Source: Streptomyces sp. 35G-GA-8
GTDB taxonomy: Bacteria; Actinomycetota; Actinomycetes; Streptomycetales; Streptomycetaceae
NCBI RefSeq assembly: GCF_023534745.1
Contig: NZ_JAMHJQ010000018.1
Location: 32,718-96,717 of the forward strand
Length of the DNA: 64,000 bases
Direction of reading: 5' to 3'
Positions 17,255-25,856 of the stretch are shown here, one piece after another. Made by a program: the position numbers and the translations under genes. The notes under the pieces are model-generated. The model saw only the letters and a program-made list of their open reading frames with translations, was not told the origin of the DNA and did no database searches. Each line of letters starts with the position of its first letter. Position 1 is the first letter of the stretch.

Positions 17255-18355
17255 ATGTCCAGCCGGGGACCACACCGCCCGTACGCAACGCGCCGCCGCC
17301 CGCGCTCGCTCGCCAGCGCCGCCGTCGCGGCGGCGCTGGCGCTGACGGCCACCGGCTGCTCCCCCGAAGCCCGGGAGGACTCCGTCGAACGGACCGAGCG
17401 GGCCGGGCGGACCGGCCCCTCCGCGCTCCGGGGCGAAGCCGACCCCACCACCTCCTCGCCCTTCTGGATCGACCCGGAGAGCGACGCGGCCCGCCAGGTC
17501 CGGGTGTGGGAGAAGCAGGGACGCGCGGACGACGCGAAGGCCCTGCGGCGGATCTCCGAACGCGCGGTGGCCGAATGGCCGGCCGGTGACAACCCCGAGC
17601 CCGGGATCGACCGGGTCGTACGCGGCGCGAAGGCCACCAGGAGCACGGCCGTCCTCGTCGCGTACAACATCCCCCACCGCGACTGCGGGCTCTACTCCGC
17701 GGGCGGCGCCCATGACGCCCAGTACTACCGCGACTGGATCGGCGCCTTCGCCGAGGCCATCGGCGACGCCGAGGCCATCGTGATCCTGGAGCCGGACGCC
17801 ATCCCGCATCTGACGGACGGCTGCACCCCGGCGGAGCATCATGACGAGCGGTACGAGCTGCTCGCCCACGCCATCGACAGGCTCAAGCGGCAGCCGCGTA
17901 CCAGGGTCTATCTGGACGCCGGCAATCCGGACTGGATCTCCGACCCCGCCAGGCTCACCGAGCCGCTTCGGCGGGCCGGGATCGCCTCGGCCGACGGCTT
18001 CTCGCTCAATGTCTCCAACTTCCAGACGAACGACGTGGTCAAGGCGTACGGCACCCGGCTCTCGGGGCTGCTCGGCGATGTCCACTTCACCATCGACACC
18101 AGCAGGAACGGCGCGGGCCCGCTGCGGGGCAACCGGGACGAGTCCTGGTGCAACCCGCCGGGCCGGGCACTCGGCTCACCGCCCACCACCAACACCGGCA
18201 ACGAGCTGCTGGACGCCTATCTCTGGATCAAGCGCCCCGGCGACTCGGACGGCCCCTGCCGCGGCGGCCCGGCGGCCGGTACGTGGTGGCCCGACTACGC
18301 GCTGGGCCTCGCCCTCAGGACGAAGGACACGAACGAGGCGAAGGACAAGACCTAG
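17255..18355 (+). CDS. GH6 beta-glucanase lipoprotein (CslZ-like)
   Basis: The 366-residue product is a predicted lipoprotein. A basic start and hydrophobic core end at a lipobox LTATGC with Cys35. The GH6 fold shows YNIPHRDCGLYSAGG (Asp143), VILEPDAIPHL (Asp181, the likely proton donor) and WIKRPGDSDGPC, matching cellobiohydrolase/endoglucanase motifs. GAGGGGG precedes the ATG at 17255. It is convergent with glxA-cslA across 39 bp. In S. coelicolor a GH6 gene (cslZ) accompanies cslA-glxA, so a role in trimming the CslA glycan is likely. Confidence 0.88.
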   Translation: MSSRGPHRPYATRRRPRSLASAAVAAALALTATGCSPEAREDSVERTERAGRTGPSALRGEADPTTSSPFWIDPESDAARQVRVWEKQGRADDAKALRRISERAVAEWPAGDNPEPGIDRVVRGAKATRSTAVLVAYNIPHRDCGLYSAGGAHDAQYYRDWIGAFAEAIGDAEAIVILEPDAIPHLTDGCTPAEHHDERYELLAHAIDRLKRQPRTRVYLDAGNPDWISDPARLTEPLRRAGIASADGFSLNVSNFQTNDVVKAYGTRLSGLLGDVHFTIDTSRNGAGPLRGNRDESWCNPPGRALGSPPTTNTGNELLDAYLWIKRPGDSDGPCRGGPAAGTWWPDYALGLALRTKDTNEAKDKT

Positions 18356-18394
18356 TGTCTTTGGCTCGGGCGTACTCGTCTCGGTCCACCCGGA

Positions 18395-20374
18395 TCAGTC
18401 CACCCGGACCCACTTCGCCCGGGACGGGACGCCGTCGGAGTCGGTGACGAAGAGCATGTACCAGCCCGGCGGCACCAACGCCCGGTCCTTCGGCACCTCG
18501 ACGGTCACCGCGTCCTTGCTCTTCGTGAGTGCCAGCTCGATCGAGCGCTGCTCCACATCCGTCGTGTGGGTCACGGCGCTCGGCCGCATCAGCCTCGCCT
18601 TCACGATCCGGTCGGGCCGGGCGGCGCGGAAGGTGGCCCGGCCGTTGAGGTCGACCTCCTTCGGGCCCTCCCCCAGCGCCGGTCTGTTCGCACCGGCCCT
18701 GTCGCCCTGAAGATAGGGCGGCGTATAGATCTCCACACGCTGTTCGAAGGTGCCGAGCCGGGTGTTGTCCGCGTCGCGGAAGAGCGGGTCGGAGCCGAAG
18801 GTGACCACTCGGCCGTCGGGCAGCAGCAGCGCCTCCGAGTGGTAGTTGCGCCCCACGGTCGGGTCGGCGGCCGGCCGGAACGTATTGGTCCGCGGCTCGT
18901 AGAACTGCGCCTTGAGGATGTCGCTGGCGCTGCGCCCGCGGTAGTCGGAGGAGCCGCCGGTGGTGAACACCGTGTCGTCAGGGAGCAGCACGCTGCTCAG
19001 ATAGCGGGTGCCCTGCGGCAGCCTGGGCCCTTCCTGGAAGGCCGGGCTGTCCTGCTTGAGGTCGACGATCGCCGTGCGGCTGGTGGCCTTGGAGGACTCA
19101 CCGACGCCCCCGCCACCGAGCACCATCACCCGCTGGTCCTGCGCCGGCGGCAGCATCAGGGAGGCCGAGGTCTCCGTCTGGTCCTGATCGGTGAGCCCGC
19201 CGACCTCGGTGAAGGTGTTCTTCGTGAGGTCCCAGAGCCCCGGCTGCCGGCCCTTCTCGGCGGGCCCGTATCCCGCGTTGGAGCCCGAGTAGAACAGCTT
19301 GCCGCCCTTGGTGAGGAAGAGCGCGGGATAGGTCGGGAAGTAGCGGGTGGGGCCCTGGGACCACTCCTTGGTGGCCGGGTCGTACAGCTCGTTGTCCCCG
19401 GTGAGTACGGCGCCGACATCGTCGAGACCGGAGACGGCCAGCACCTTCCCGTTGTCCAGCGTCACCAAGGTGGGGTACCAGCGGGCTTCCTTCATCGGGT
19501 TCACCGGGACGTACTTCTCGGCCCTGGGGTCGAACTCGTACGCGGATCTGATGCCCTGGAAGTCCTGCTTCTCCGTGGTGAGTTTCTGCGCGAGGCCGTA
19601 GAGATTGTCCGCGTCCTTGCCCGTGAGCCCGACGATCTCGTACTGCGCGGCCTGGGTGGTCAGCCCTCGCGGGCCCTTCTCGGCCGCCTCCACGAACACC
19701 CGCGCCTCGCCTGCCGTCACCTTCGTACGCCAGGGCAGCATCCGGCCGCCCTGCCCGTACCCGACCTTGAGTTCCTTCTTCGCCCTGGGCACGTCGACAT
19801 CGAACTTGCTGATGAACTCGACGCCCGAGGGGGAGCGGAAGCGGGTGCCCTTCTTGAAGGTGTAGGCCCGGTCGGGGTTCTCGTTCTTGACCCGCATCCG
19901 GCCGCCGGCCCGCTCCACCTCGCCGTCGAGGACCTCGTAGCGCGCCGTGCCGCCCGCCACCAGCAGCCGTCCGTCGGGGAGTTGGGAGTGGCCCGAGCAG
20001 AAGAAGTCCTCCGGCGTGGGGATCTTCTTGAAGGAGTTGTCGGCCGGGTTCCAGAGGATCGTGTCGAACGACCCCTCGTCGAACTTCTTCTGGTTGTTGC
20101 CGGAGCCGGCGATGATCAGCACCTTGCCGGTGTGCAGCAGGGCCGCGTGGATCGCGTTCGTACGGTATTCCTTCGGGACGTCGAGGATCTCCCAGGAGCC
20201 GTACCGCTGTTTGTAGCCCGGCTGCGCGATCTTGTAGGCGTGGTACTTCTCCTGGGCGAAGGAGAAGGCCGCGGGAGCGTTGAGGGCGGCCAGCACCACC
20301 AGCGCTCCGCCGCCGAGCAGCGTCCTCTTGAACTTCTCCGACGGCCTGCGGCGCGGCCGGTAGCGCGGGGACAT
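18395..20374 (-). CDS. glxA: GlxA-type radical copper oxidase
   Basis: GlxA is a galactose-oxidase-like copper enzyme needed for glycan deposition at hyphal tips. The 659-residue protein has an N-terminal membrane anchor or signal (about residues 17-39) and a kelch propeller. Visible active-site candidates are Cys126 in FFCSGHSQLPDG and Tyr300 in RWYPTL (the cross-linked pair in this family), axial Tyr511 and ligand His512 in GRNYHSEALLLPDG, and ligand His603 in SAVTHTTDVEQR. It lies three bases downstream of cslA, so the two are almost certainly co-transcribed. Confidence 0.93.
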   Translation of the reverse strand: MSPRYRPRRRPSEKFKRTLLGGGALVVLAALNAPAAFSFAQEKYHAYKIAQPGYKQRYGSWEILDVPKEYRTNAIHAALLHTGKVLIIAGSGNNQKKFDEGSFDTILWNPADNSFKKIPTPEDFFCSGHSQLPDGRLLVAGGTARYEVLDGEVERAGGRMRVKNENPDRAYTFKKGTRFRSPSGVEFISKFDVDVPRAKKELKVGYGQGGRMLPWRTKVTAGEARVFVEAAEKGPRGLTTQAAQYEIVGLTGKDADNLYGLAQKLTTEKQDFQGIRSAYEFDPRAEKYVPVNPMKEARWYPTLVTLDNGKVLAVSGLDDVGAVLTGDNELYDPATKEWSQGPTRYFPTYPALFLTKGGKLFYSGSNAGYGPAEKGRQPGLWDLTKNTFTEVGGLTDQDQTETSASLMLPPAQDQRVMVLGGGGVGESSKATSRTAIVDLKQDSPAFQEGPRLPQGTRYLSSVLLPDDTVFTTGGSSDYRGRSASDILKAQFYEPRTNTFRPAADPTVGRNYHSEALLLPDGRVVTFGSDPLFRDADNTRLGTFEQRVEIYTPPYLQGDRAGANRPALGEGPKEVDLNGRATFRAARPDRIVKARLMRPSAVTHTTDVEQRSIELALTKSKDAVTVEVPKDRALVPPGWYMLFVTDSDGVPSRAKWVRVD

Positions 20375-20377
20375 GGG

Positions 20378-22222
20378 TCAGTTCCCTCCTGTCGTCGTCA
20401 CAGGCGTCACGGCGAACGCCGCTTCCGGTGCCAGCTCCAGTTCCAGTTCCGGGGTCGGTTCGGGGGCCGGCCCCGGGTCCTCGACGGCTTCCACGCCGGT
20501 ACGTACGGTGGCGCGCTCGGCGCGCTCGGCGAGCAGCGTCCAGCACCAGACACCCACCGGCGCGAGCGCGATCGCCAGCGCCAGGACCGCCCAGGTGCGC
20601 ATGGCCGCATGGGTGTTGCCGAGGAACACGGACGCGACGAGCGAGGCGATCAGCACGGCGGCCCAGAACAGATGGAGCCGGAAGGTCATCAGCCGGTCGG
20701 GGCTCGCCCGGCCGCCCTTGGGGGTGACCACGAACCGGCCGCGGGTGCGGAGTACGGCCGAGATCAGCGACCTCAGATAGACCGGCGCGGAGAGCGCGGA
20801 CATCGCCATACCGGCGAGACCGCCCGAGCCACGCGGCTCGTGGGGGGAGACGTTGTGCCGCCTGTTCCAGAGATAGAGCCCGATCTGCAGGGCGGCGGCG
20901 TCGCTGTAGAGCATCAGCAGGACCGAGGACGAGACCTGGGTGCCCGAGGCGCCGAACCAGAGGAAGAGAACGCAGCTGAGAATGCCGAGGAACCAGTTGA
21001 TCGCGGTCATCGGGTAGTAGACGAGCATCAGCGTGTAGCTGAGCAGCCGGCCGGGCGACATCCGGAACGGCGCCTTCCAGTACTGCTTGAGCAGCGTCTC
21101 GTACGTCCCTCGCGACCAGCGCAGCTGCTGGGTGAAGAAGTCGGTCCAGGAGGCGGGGCCCTCGCCCACGGCCAGTACGTCGGGGGTGTAGACGGAGCGC
21201 CAGAACCGGCCGGTGACGGGGTTCCTGGTGCGGTGCAGCTCGAACCCGGTGGCCATGTCCTCGGTGATCGAGTCGTACAGACCGCCGATCTGCATGACCG
21301 CCCTGATCCGGACGACATTGTTCGTACCGACGAACATCGGGGCGTGGTAGCGGTTGCCGGCCCGCTGGATCAGCGCGTGGAACAGGAACTGCTGGGACTC
21401 GGCGGCCTTGGTGACCGGCGCGCTGTAGTTGCCGTACACCTGGGGGCCGACGACGAACGCGGTGTCCGGGTCGCGGAAGTAGCCCATCATCCGCTCCAGG
21501 AAGTTCGGGAGCGGTATGTGGTCGGTGTCGACCGAGGCGAAGAAGTCGTAGTCCTCGCCGTGCATGGCGAGCCAGGCGTTGTAGTTGCCGTGCTTGGTGC
21601 GTGCCCGGTGCACGCCCCGCCGGCGGTTCCACTCCGGTATGCCGTGCCGGGTGAAGTGGCGTACCCCCAGGTCCTCGCAGAGCGCCCGGGCCGCGCCGTC
21701 GTCGCCCTCGTCCAGCAGCCAGACGTCGAGCGGGCCGGGGTGGCGCAGCCGTACGGCTCCTTCGAGCGTGGCCCGCACCATGGCGAGCGGTTCCTTGCCC
21801 GGGACGTAGGTGGTGAGGAACGCGACGCGGGTGCCCGGTTCCGCGGGGACGGGTATGGGGTCCCTGGCGACCATCGTGGCGTGGGCGACCGAGGTGACGT
21901 TGACGAGCATGAAGAGGGCGATGAGCCCGATCGAGCCCAGCATCACCTGGTCGAGGACCACCAGCCAGCGGTCGGCGCCCTCGCGCTCGGTGCGGTGGGT
22001 GGGCCAGACCAGATAGACGAGCAGGGCGCCGGAGAGCAGCGGCGCCAGCGCCATCAGCAGGACGGCTCTTATTCGGTGGGGTTCCCGCGCGAGCAGACTC
22101 CGGTAGCGCACCCGGTAGGCCATGGCCCGGTCCGGTTCCCTGAGCGGGCCGGCCAGGCAGCTGTGGACGTCGTAGTCGTACTCGGAACCCTCCGGCCGCA
22201 CGGATGCCTCCAGCTGTCGCAC
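20378..22222 (-). CDS. cslA: Cellulose-synthase-like glycosyltransferase
   Basis: CslA is a family 2 membrane glycosyltransferase making a beta-glucan-type polymer at hyphal tips. It has two N-terminal membrane helices, a cytoplasmic domain with AFLTTYVPGKEP, DVWLLDEGDD, the DxD-like SVDTDHIPLP, ITEDMATG (TED) and QQLRWSRG (QxxRW), then several C-terminal helices. The longest frame starts at GTG 22222 (614 aa). GTG 22201 has GGAGG at ideal spacing and may be the real start (607 aa). The Pro/Glu-rich C-terminus is divergent. Confidence 0.92.
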   Translation of the reverse strand: MRQLEASVRPEGSEYDYDVHSCLAGPLREPDRAMAYRVRYRSLLAREPHRIRAVLLMALAPLLSGALLVYLVWPTHRTEREGADRWLVVLDQVMLGSIGLIALFMLVNVTSVAHATMVARDPIPVPAEPGTRVAFLTTYVPGKEPLAMVRATLEGAVRLRHPGPLDVWLLDEGDDGAARALCEDLGVRHFTRHGIPEWNRRRGVHRARTKHGNYNAWLAMHGEDYDFFASVDTDHIPLPNFLERMMGYFRDPDTAFVVGPQVYGNYSAPVTKAAESQQFLFHALIQRAGNRYHAPMFVGTNNVVRIRAVMQIGGLYDSITEDMATGFELHRTRNPVTGRFWRSVYTPDVLAVGEGPASWTDFFTQQLRWSRGTYETLLKQYWKAPFRMSPGRLLSYTLMLVYYPMTAINWFLGILSCVLFLWFGASGTQVSSSVLLMLYSDAAALQIGLYLWNRRHNVSPHEPRGSGGLAGMAMSALSAPVYLRSLISAVLRTRGRFVVTPKGGRASPDRLMTFRLHLFWAAVLIASLVASVFLGNTHAAMRTWAVLALAIALAPVGVWCWTLLAERAERATVRTGVEAVEDPGPAPEPTPELELELAPEAAFAVTPVTTTGGN

Positions 22223-22321
22223 CAGATTGATATCCCTACAAAAAAGGACATTTACCCGCGTGTCGACTTGAGGCGTCCGTGCGAGCGGTACTCCGTGCGG
22301 AGGTTACGGCGTACGGGTCAG

Positions 22322-22615
22322 TCAGTCGGCGAGGTAGCGCTCCACCGTCTCGACCTTCGAGGTGAGCCCGTCCGTGACCCCCGGCCGGATATCGGCCTTG
22401 AGGACGAGGGAGACCCGCCCGGCGCGGGCCTCGACCGCGGCGACGGCCCGCTTCACGACGTCCATCACCTCGTCCCACTCCCCCTCGACCGAGGTGAACA
22501 TGGCGTCCGTGCGGTTGGGCAGCCCGGACTCGCGGACGACCCGGACGGCGTCGGCGACATACTCGCCGACGTCCTCCCCCACGCCCAGCGGGCTCACCGA
22601 GAAGGCGACGATCAT
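22322..22615 (-). CDS. MTH1187 family thiamine-binding-like protein
   Basis: The 97-residue protein matches the MTH1187/YkoF-like fold family: [20 protein letters not shown] at the N-terminus, [20 protein letters not shown] in the middle and VLKADIRPG in the last strand. Members bind thiamine or similar small ligands. Its start overlaps the stop of the DUF3817 gene (ATGA), so the pair is coupled. The cslA start is about 100 bp downstream. Confidence 0.85.
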   Translation of the reverse strand: MIVAFSVSPLGVGEDVGEYVADAVRVVRESGLPNRTDAMFTSVEGEWDEVMDVVKRAVAAVEARAGRVSLVLKADIRPGVTDGLTSKVETVERYLAD

Positions 22616-22956
22616 GCGTTCACCGTACCCTCGCGGCGCGCGCGGGAGGCGATGACCTCGTCATCGGCGGCGCGCTTGAGCTTGCGCTCGGCGAAGAAGC
22701 CGCCGGCCGGCAGGACGGAGAGGACGAAGTAGAGGGCCGCGGTGCCGAAGGACCACTTGGTGCGGTTCCAGGCGTCCAGCCAGAAGACCACGTAGAGCAC
22801 GAAGAGCAGCCCGTGGACGGCGCCCATCACGGGGACCGCGTTGAAGTCCGTCGTGCGCTTGAGCACCGAGCAGACCAGGAGCAGCAGGAAGGAGACGGCC
22901 TCCGGGGCGGAGACCAGACGGAGGCGATGGAGGGAGGAGGCGGTCTTGATGTCCAC
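22612..22956 (-). CDS. DUF3817 membrane protein, second copy
   Basis: This 114-residue protein is a paralogue of the one at 16201-16527: three hydrophobic segments, with [20 protein letters not shown] and [20 protein letters not shown] aligning to the other copy. I take the GTG at 22956 ([12 protein letters not shown]) with GAAGG upstream; longer frames run into the Rex-like site. Function is unknown. The promoter region is shared with the divergent AIM24 genes. Confidence 0.85.
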   Translation of the reverse strand: MDIKTASSLHRLRLVSAPEAVSFLLLLVCSVLKRTTDFNAVPVMGAVHGLLFVLYVVFWLDAWNRTKWSFGTAALYFVLSVLPAGGFFAERKLKRAADDEVIASRARREGTVNA

Positions 22957-22992
22957 GAGGAGGCACCTTCGGCGTCGGGGGCAGACGTGATC

Positions 22993-23010
22993 TTGTGAAT
23001 GTGTGCACAA
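22993..23010. promoter_or_regulatory. Rex-like operator
   Basis: TTGTGAATGTGTGCACAA fits the streptomycete Rex consensus TTGTGAA-N4-TTCACAA at 13 of the 14 fixed positions; only the second base of the right half-site differs. It lies 37 bp upstream of the DUF3817 start and 115 bp upstream of the first AIM24 gene, so it could control either. Rex senses NADH/NAD+. No Rex gene is in the window. Confidence 0.5.
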
Positions 23011-23124
23011 GCGCGCTCTCATTGTGGCAGCCCGGCTTTGCCCGACCGTTATCAGGGTCGGGTCGGGGGTGATCCCGGACCATGGGCCCTGTTCCCTGTC
23101 AGTGCCGCCCGTTACCTTCGATCC

Positions 23125-23763
23125 GTGGCTCAGTTCCGACTGCAAGGCAGCAAGGTGCTCGCCGTCGACATGACCGGCGACGCCGTCAAGGCGAAGAACG
23201 GCTCGATGGTCGCGTACGACGGCCGGATGGCGTTCAAGAAGATGTCCGGCGGCGGTGAGGGTCTGCGCGGGATGGTGACCCGCCGGCTCACCGGCGAACA
23301 GATGACCGTGATGGAGGTGAAGGGTCAGGGCACCTGCTACTTCGCCGACCGCGCGAGCGAGATCAGTCTGGTCTCGCTGCACGGCGACAAGCTCTTCGTC
23401 GAGGCGAGCAATCTGCTGTGCACGGACGCGGGGCTGCGTACGGGCACATCGTTCACCGGCCTGCGGGGCGGGGCGACCGGCACCGGCCTGTTCACGACCA
23501 CCGTGGAGGGCATGGGCCAGGCCGCGATCATGTCGGAGGGCCAGGCGGTGATCCTGCGGGTGACCCCGCAGTACCCGCTCTTCGTCGACCCCGGCGCCTA
23601 TGTCGCGCACCAGGGGAACCTCCAGCAGAAGTTCCAGTCCGGCGTCAACTTCCGTACGTTCATGGGCGAGGGCTCGGGCGAGGCCTTCCAGATCCGCTTC
23701 GAGGGCGACGGGCTCGTCTACGTACAGCCCAGTGAGCGGAACACGATCGGGGGCGATGTCTGA
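23125..23763 (+). CDS. AIM24 family protein, copy 1
   Basis: The 212-residue product belongs to the AIM24 beta-sheet family (related to yeast mitochondrial Aim24). Typical parts are the glycine-rich RRLTGEQMTVMEVKGQGTCY, the central TGLRGGATGTGLFTTTVEG and MGEGSGEAFQIRFEGDGLVY at the end. No signal peptide or catalytic residue is evident. I choose the GTG at 23125 (VAQFRLQGSKVL), where family homology begins. It is first of three consecutive AIM24 genes, with its stop overlapping the next ATG by one base. Confidence 0.88.
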   Translation: MAQFRLQGSKVLAVDMTGDAVKAKNGSMVAYDGRMAFKKMSGGGEGLRGMVTRRLTGEQMTVMEVKGQGTCYFADRASEISLVSLHGDKLFVEASNLLCTDAGLRTGTSFTGLRGGATGTGLFTTTVEGMGQAAIMSEGQAVILRVTPQYPLFVDPGAYVAHQGNLQQKFQSGVNFRTFMGEGSGEAFQIRFEGDGLVYVQPSERNTIGGDV

Positions 23764-24413
23764 TGCCGTTCCGTGAGGTCAACTCGAAGATGGTCGAGGC
23801 GACGGTCCTGCCCGGCCAGAAGATGTTCAGCCAGCGCGGCGCGATGCTCGCGTACCGCGGCGATGTCAGCTTCACCCCCAACATCCAGGGCGGTCAGGGC
23901 GGTCTGATGTCCATGATCGGACGGCGGGTGGCCAATGAGGCGACCCCGCTGATGACGGTCGAGGGGAGCGGCACGGTGATGTTCGGCCATGGCGGCCATC
24001 ACATCCAGGTCATCAATCTGGCGGGCGACACCCTGTATGTGGAGGCGGACCGGCTGCTCGCCTTCGACGGGACCCTCCAGCAGGGCACGATGTTCATGGG
24101 CTCGCAGGGCGGGGTCATGGGCATGGTGCGGGGACAGGTGACGGGCCAGGGCCTGTTCACCACCACCCTCAAGGGCCATGGCGCGGTCGCGGTGATGGCG
24201 CACGGCGGGGTGATCGAGGTGCCCATCGCCCCGGGGCGCGAGGTCCATGTGGACCCGCAGGCGTATGTCGCGCACCACGGCGACGTACGGAACAAACTGT
24301 CCACGGCGCTCGGCTGGCGCGACATGGTCGGGCGCGGCTCCGGCGAGGCCTTCCAGCTGGAGCTGAGCGGCAGTGGCGCGGTGTACGTCCAGGCGTCGGA
24401 GGAGAAGCTGTGA
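23763..24413 (+). CDS. AIM24 family protein, copy 2
   Basis: The 216-residue protein starts MPFREVNSKMVEATVLPGQK and shares the AIM24 pattern with its neighbours: MIGRRVANEATPLMTVEGSG, GQVTGQGLFTTTLKGHGAV and GRGSGEAFQLELSGSGAVY. It is translationally coupled on both sides (TGATG before, GTGA after). The three copies have diverged, which suggests a hetero-oligomer or separate jobs rather than a recent duplication. Function is unknown. Confidence 0.88.
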   Translation: MPFREVNSKMVEATVLPGQKMFSQRGAMLAYRGDVSFTPNIQGGQGGLMSMIGRRVANEATPLMTVEGSGTVMFGHGGHHIQVINLAGDTLYVEADRLLAFDGTLQQGTMFMGSQGGVMGMVRGQVTGQGLFTTTLKGHGAVAVMAHGGVIEVPIAPGREVHVDPQAYVAHHGDVRNKLSTALGWRDMVGRGSGEAFQLELSGSGAVYVQASEEKL

Positions 24414-25201
24414 GCGCGCCCGTGATCCATGACCCGATGACGCTGCCGAGCGACGACAACGTCAACGCGTACACCTTCTGTGTGGAGTTGAAGGGGAGCC
24501 AGTGGTTCCTGCAGAAGGGGAAGATGATCGCCTACTACGGGCAGATCACCTTCGACGGCGTCGGCCACGGCCGGTTCGAGCGGCTGATGCGTACGAGCTT
24601 CCACTCACCGCTGCACGCCAGTGACTGGGTGGTGGCGGAGGGCAGCGGCAAGATGCTGCTCGCCGACCGCGCCTTCGACGTCAACTCGTTCGATCTGGAG
24701 GACGGCAATCTGACGATCCGGTCCGGCAATCTGCTGGCCTACCAGCCCACGCTGGCGCTGAAGCAGTCGATCGTGCCGGGCTTTCTGACGCTGATCGGTA
24801 CGGGGAAGTTCGTGGCCGCGTCCAACGGGCCCGTGGTCTTCATGGAGCCACCCCTGCGGGTGGATCCGCAGGCGCTGGTGGGCTGGGCGGACTGCCCGTC
24901 GCCGTGCCACCACTACGATCATGGCTATATGTCCGGAGTGCTGGGCGGGATCAGGTCGTTGACGGGGATCGGCGGTACGTCGGGCGAGGAGCATCAGTTC
25001 GAGTTCGTCGGGGCCGGGACGGTGCTGTTGCAGTCCTCGGAGGCGCTGATGGCGGAGCAGCCGTTGGGCGCGGTCACCACGGAGCCCGGGGTGCCGGGCG
25101 GCGGCGCCCCCTCGGGGCACTCCGGGCATCAGGGGTCACACGGGTCCACGCCCCGGATGCCGGGGCAGCTCGGCGATCTCCAGCGTCGCTTCGGGCTGTG
25201 A
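24410..25201 (+). CDS. AIM24 family protein, copy 3
   Basis: This 263-residue copy starts at a GTG overlapping the previous stop. It keeps the AIM24 core (SQWFLQKGKMIAYYGQITFD; GIGGTSGEEHQFEFVGAGTV) but has a Cys/His-rich insertion, ADCPSPCHHYDHGYM, and a 45-residue Gly/Pro/His-rich C-terminal tail (GGGAPSGHSGHQGSHGS). The cluster CxxxCHH is absent from the other two copies and could bind a metal. Confidence 0.87.
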   Translation: MSAPVIHDPMTLPSDDNVNAYTFCVELKGSQWFLQKGKMIAYYGQITFDGVGHGRFERLMRTSFHSPLHASDWVVAEGSGKMLLADRAFDVNSFDLEDGNLTIRSGNLLAYQPTLALKQSIVPGFLTLIGTGKFVAASNGPVVFMEPPLRVDPQALVGWADCPSPCHHYDHGYMSGVLGGIRSLTGIGGTSGEEHQFEFVGAGTVLLQSSEALMAEQPLGAVTTEPGVPGGGAPSGHSGHQGSHGSTPRMPGQLGDLQRRFGL

Positions 25202-25316
25202 GCGGTAGTCTGCGGAGTGTGACGTCGAACGCCTGCGCCCCTGGCCGGTGATCGGGTGCGCGGGGTCACATCCGGAGGCTTCGTACAGATTTCAACTTCT
25301 TAGGTAGAATCCATAC

Positions 25317-25793
25317 ATGGAGACCGAGACCGCCACCCGCTGGCTGACCGACGCTGAGCAGTGCGCCTGGCGCACCCATCTGGATGTCAACAAACTGCTG
25401 ACGCACCAGCTGGAGAAAGACCTCCAGCCGTTCGGCCTGACCATGAACGACTACGAGATCCTGGTGAATCTCTCGGAGTCGGCGGAACGGCGCATGCGGA
25501 TGAGTGACCTCGCGGCCACCACGCTCCAGTCCAAGAGCCGGCTCTCCCACCAGATCACCAGGATGGAGACCGCGGGGCTGGTCCGCCGGGAGAACTGCGA
25601 GTCCGACCGGCGCGGGCTGTACGCGGTCCTGACGGACCAGGGGATGGAGACCATGCAGAAGGTCGCGCCGCACCATGTCGCGTCCGTACGCAAGCACTTC
25701 ATCGATCTGCTGACGCCCGAGGCGCTGGCGGAGCTGCGGGCGTCGCTGACGCCGGTGGCCGAGCAGCTGCGCGGACGGCGCGGCAGGAGCTGA
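25317..25793 (+). CDS. MarR-family regulator
   Basis: The 158-residue protein has the MarR winged helix: FGLTMNDYEILVNLSESAER, RMRMSDLAATTLQSKSRLSH and the wing CESDRRGLYAVLTDQG. It follows the AIM24 triplet by 116 bp on the same strand. That gap holds a short AT-richer stretch, TTTCAACTTCTTAGGTAGAA (25289-25308), which likely includes its promoter. Whether it controls the AIM24 genes is not shown. Confidence 0.88.
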   Translation: METETATRWLTDAEQCAWRTHLDVNKLLTHQLEKDLQPFGLTMNDYEILVNLSESAERRMRMSDLAATTLQSKSRLSHQITRMETAGLVRRENCESDRRGLYAVLTDQGMETMQKVAPHHVASVRKHFIDLLTPEALAELRASLTPVAEQLRGRRGRS

Positions 25794-25856
25794 TACGGGG
25801 CGGTCGCCGGGCCCGGGTCGAGGGCTCGGCCGCCGCGTCGCCGGGCCGCCCTTGGC

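Noticed and set aside
18566-22732. Plus-strand open frame of 1388 codons
   Set aside because: It is opposite glxA and cslA, whose domain motifs are unmistakable. The frame lacks family features and has an Arg/Gly/Val composition typical of the complement of GC-rich genes.
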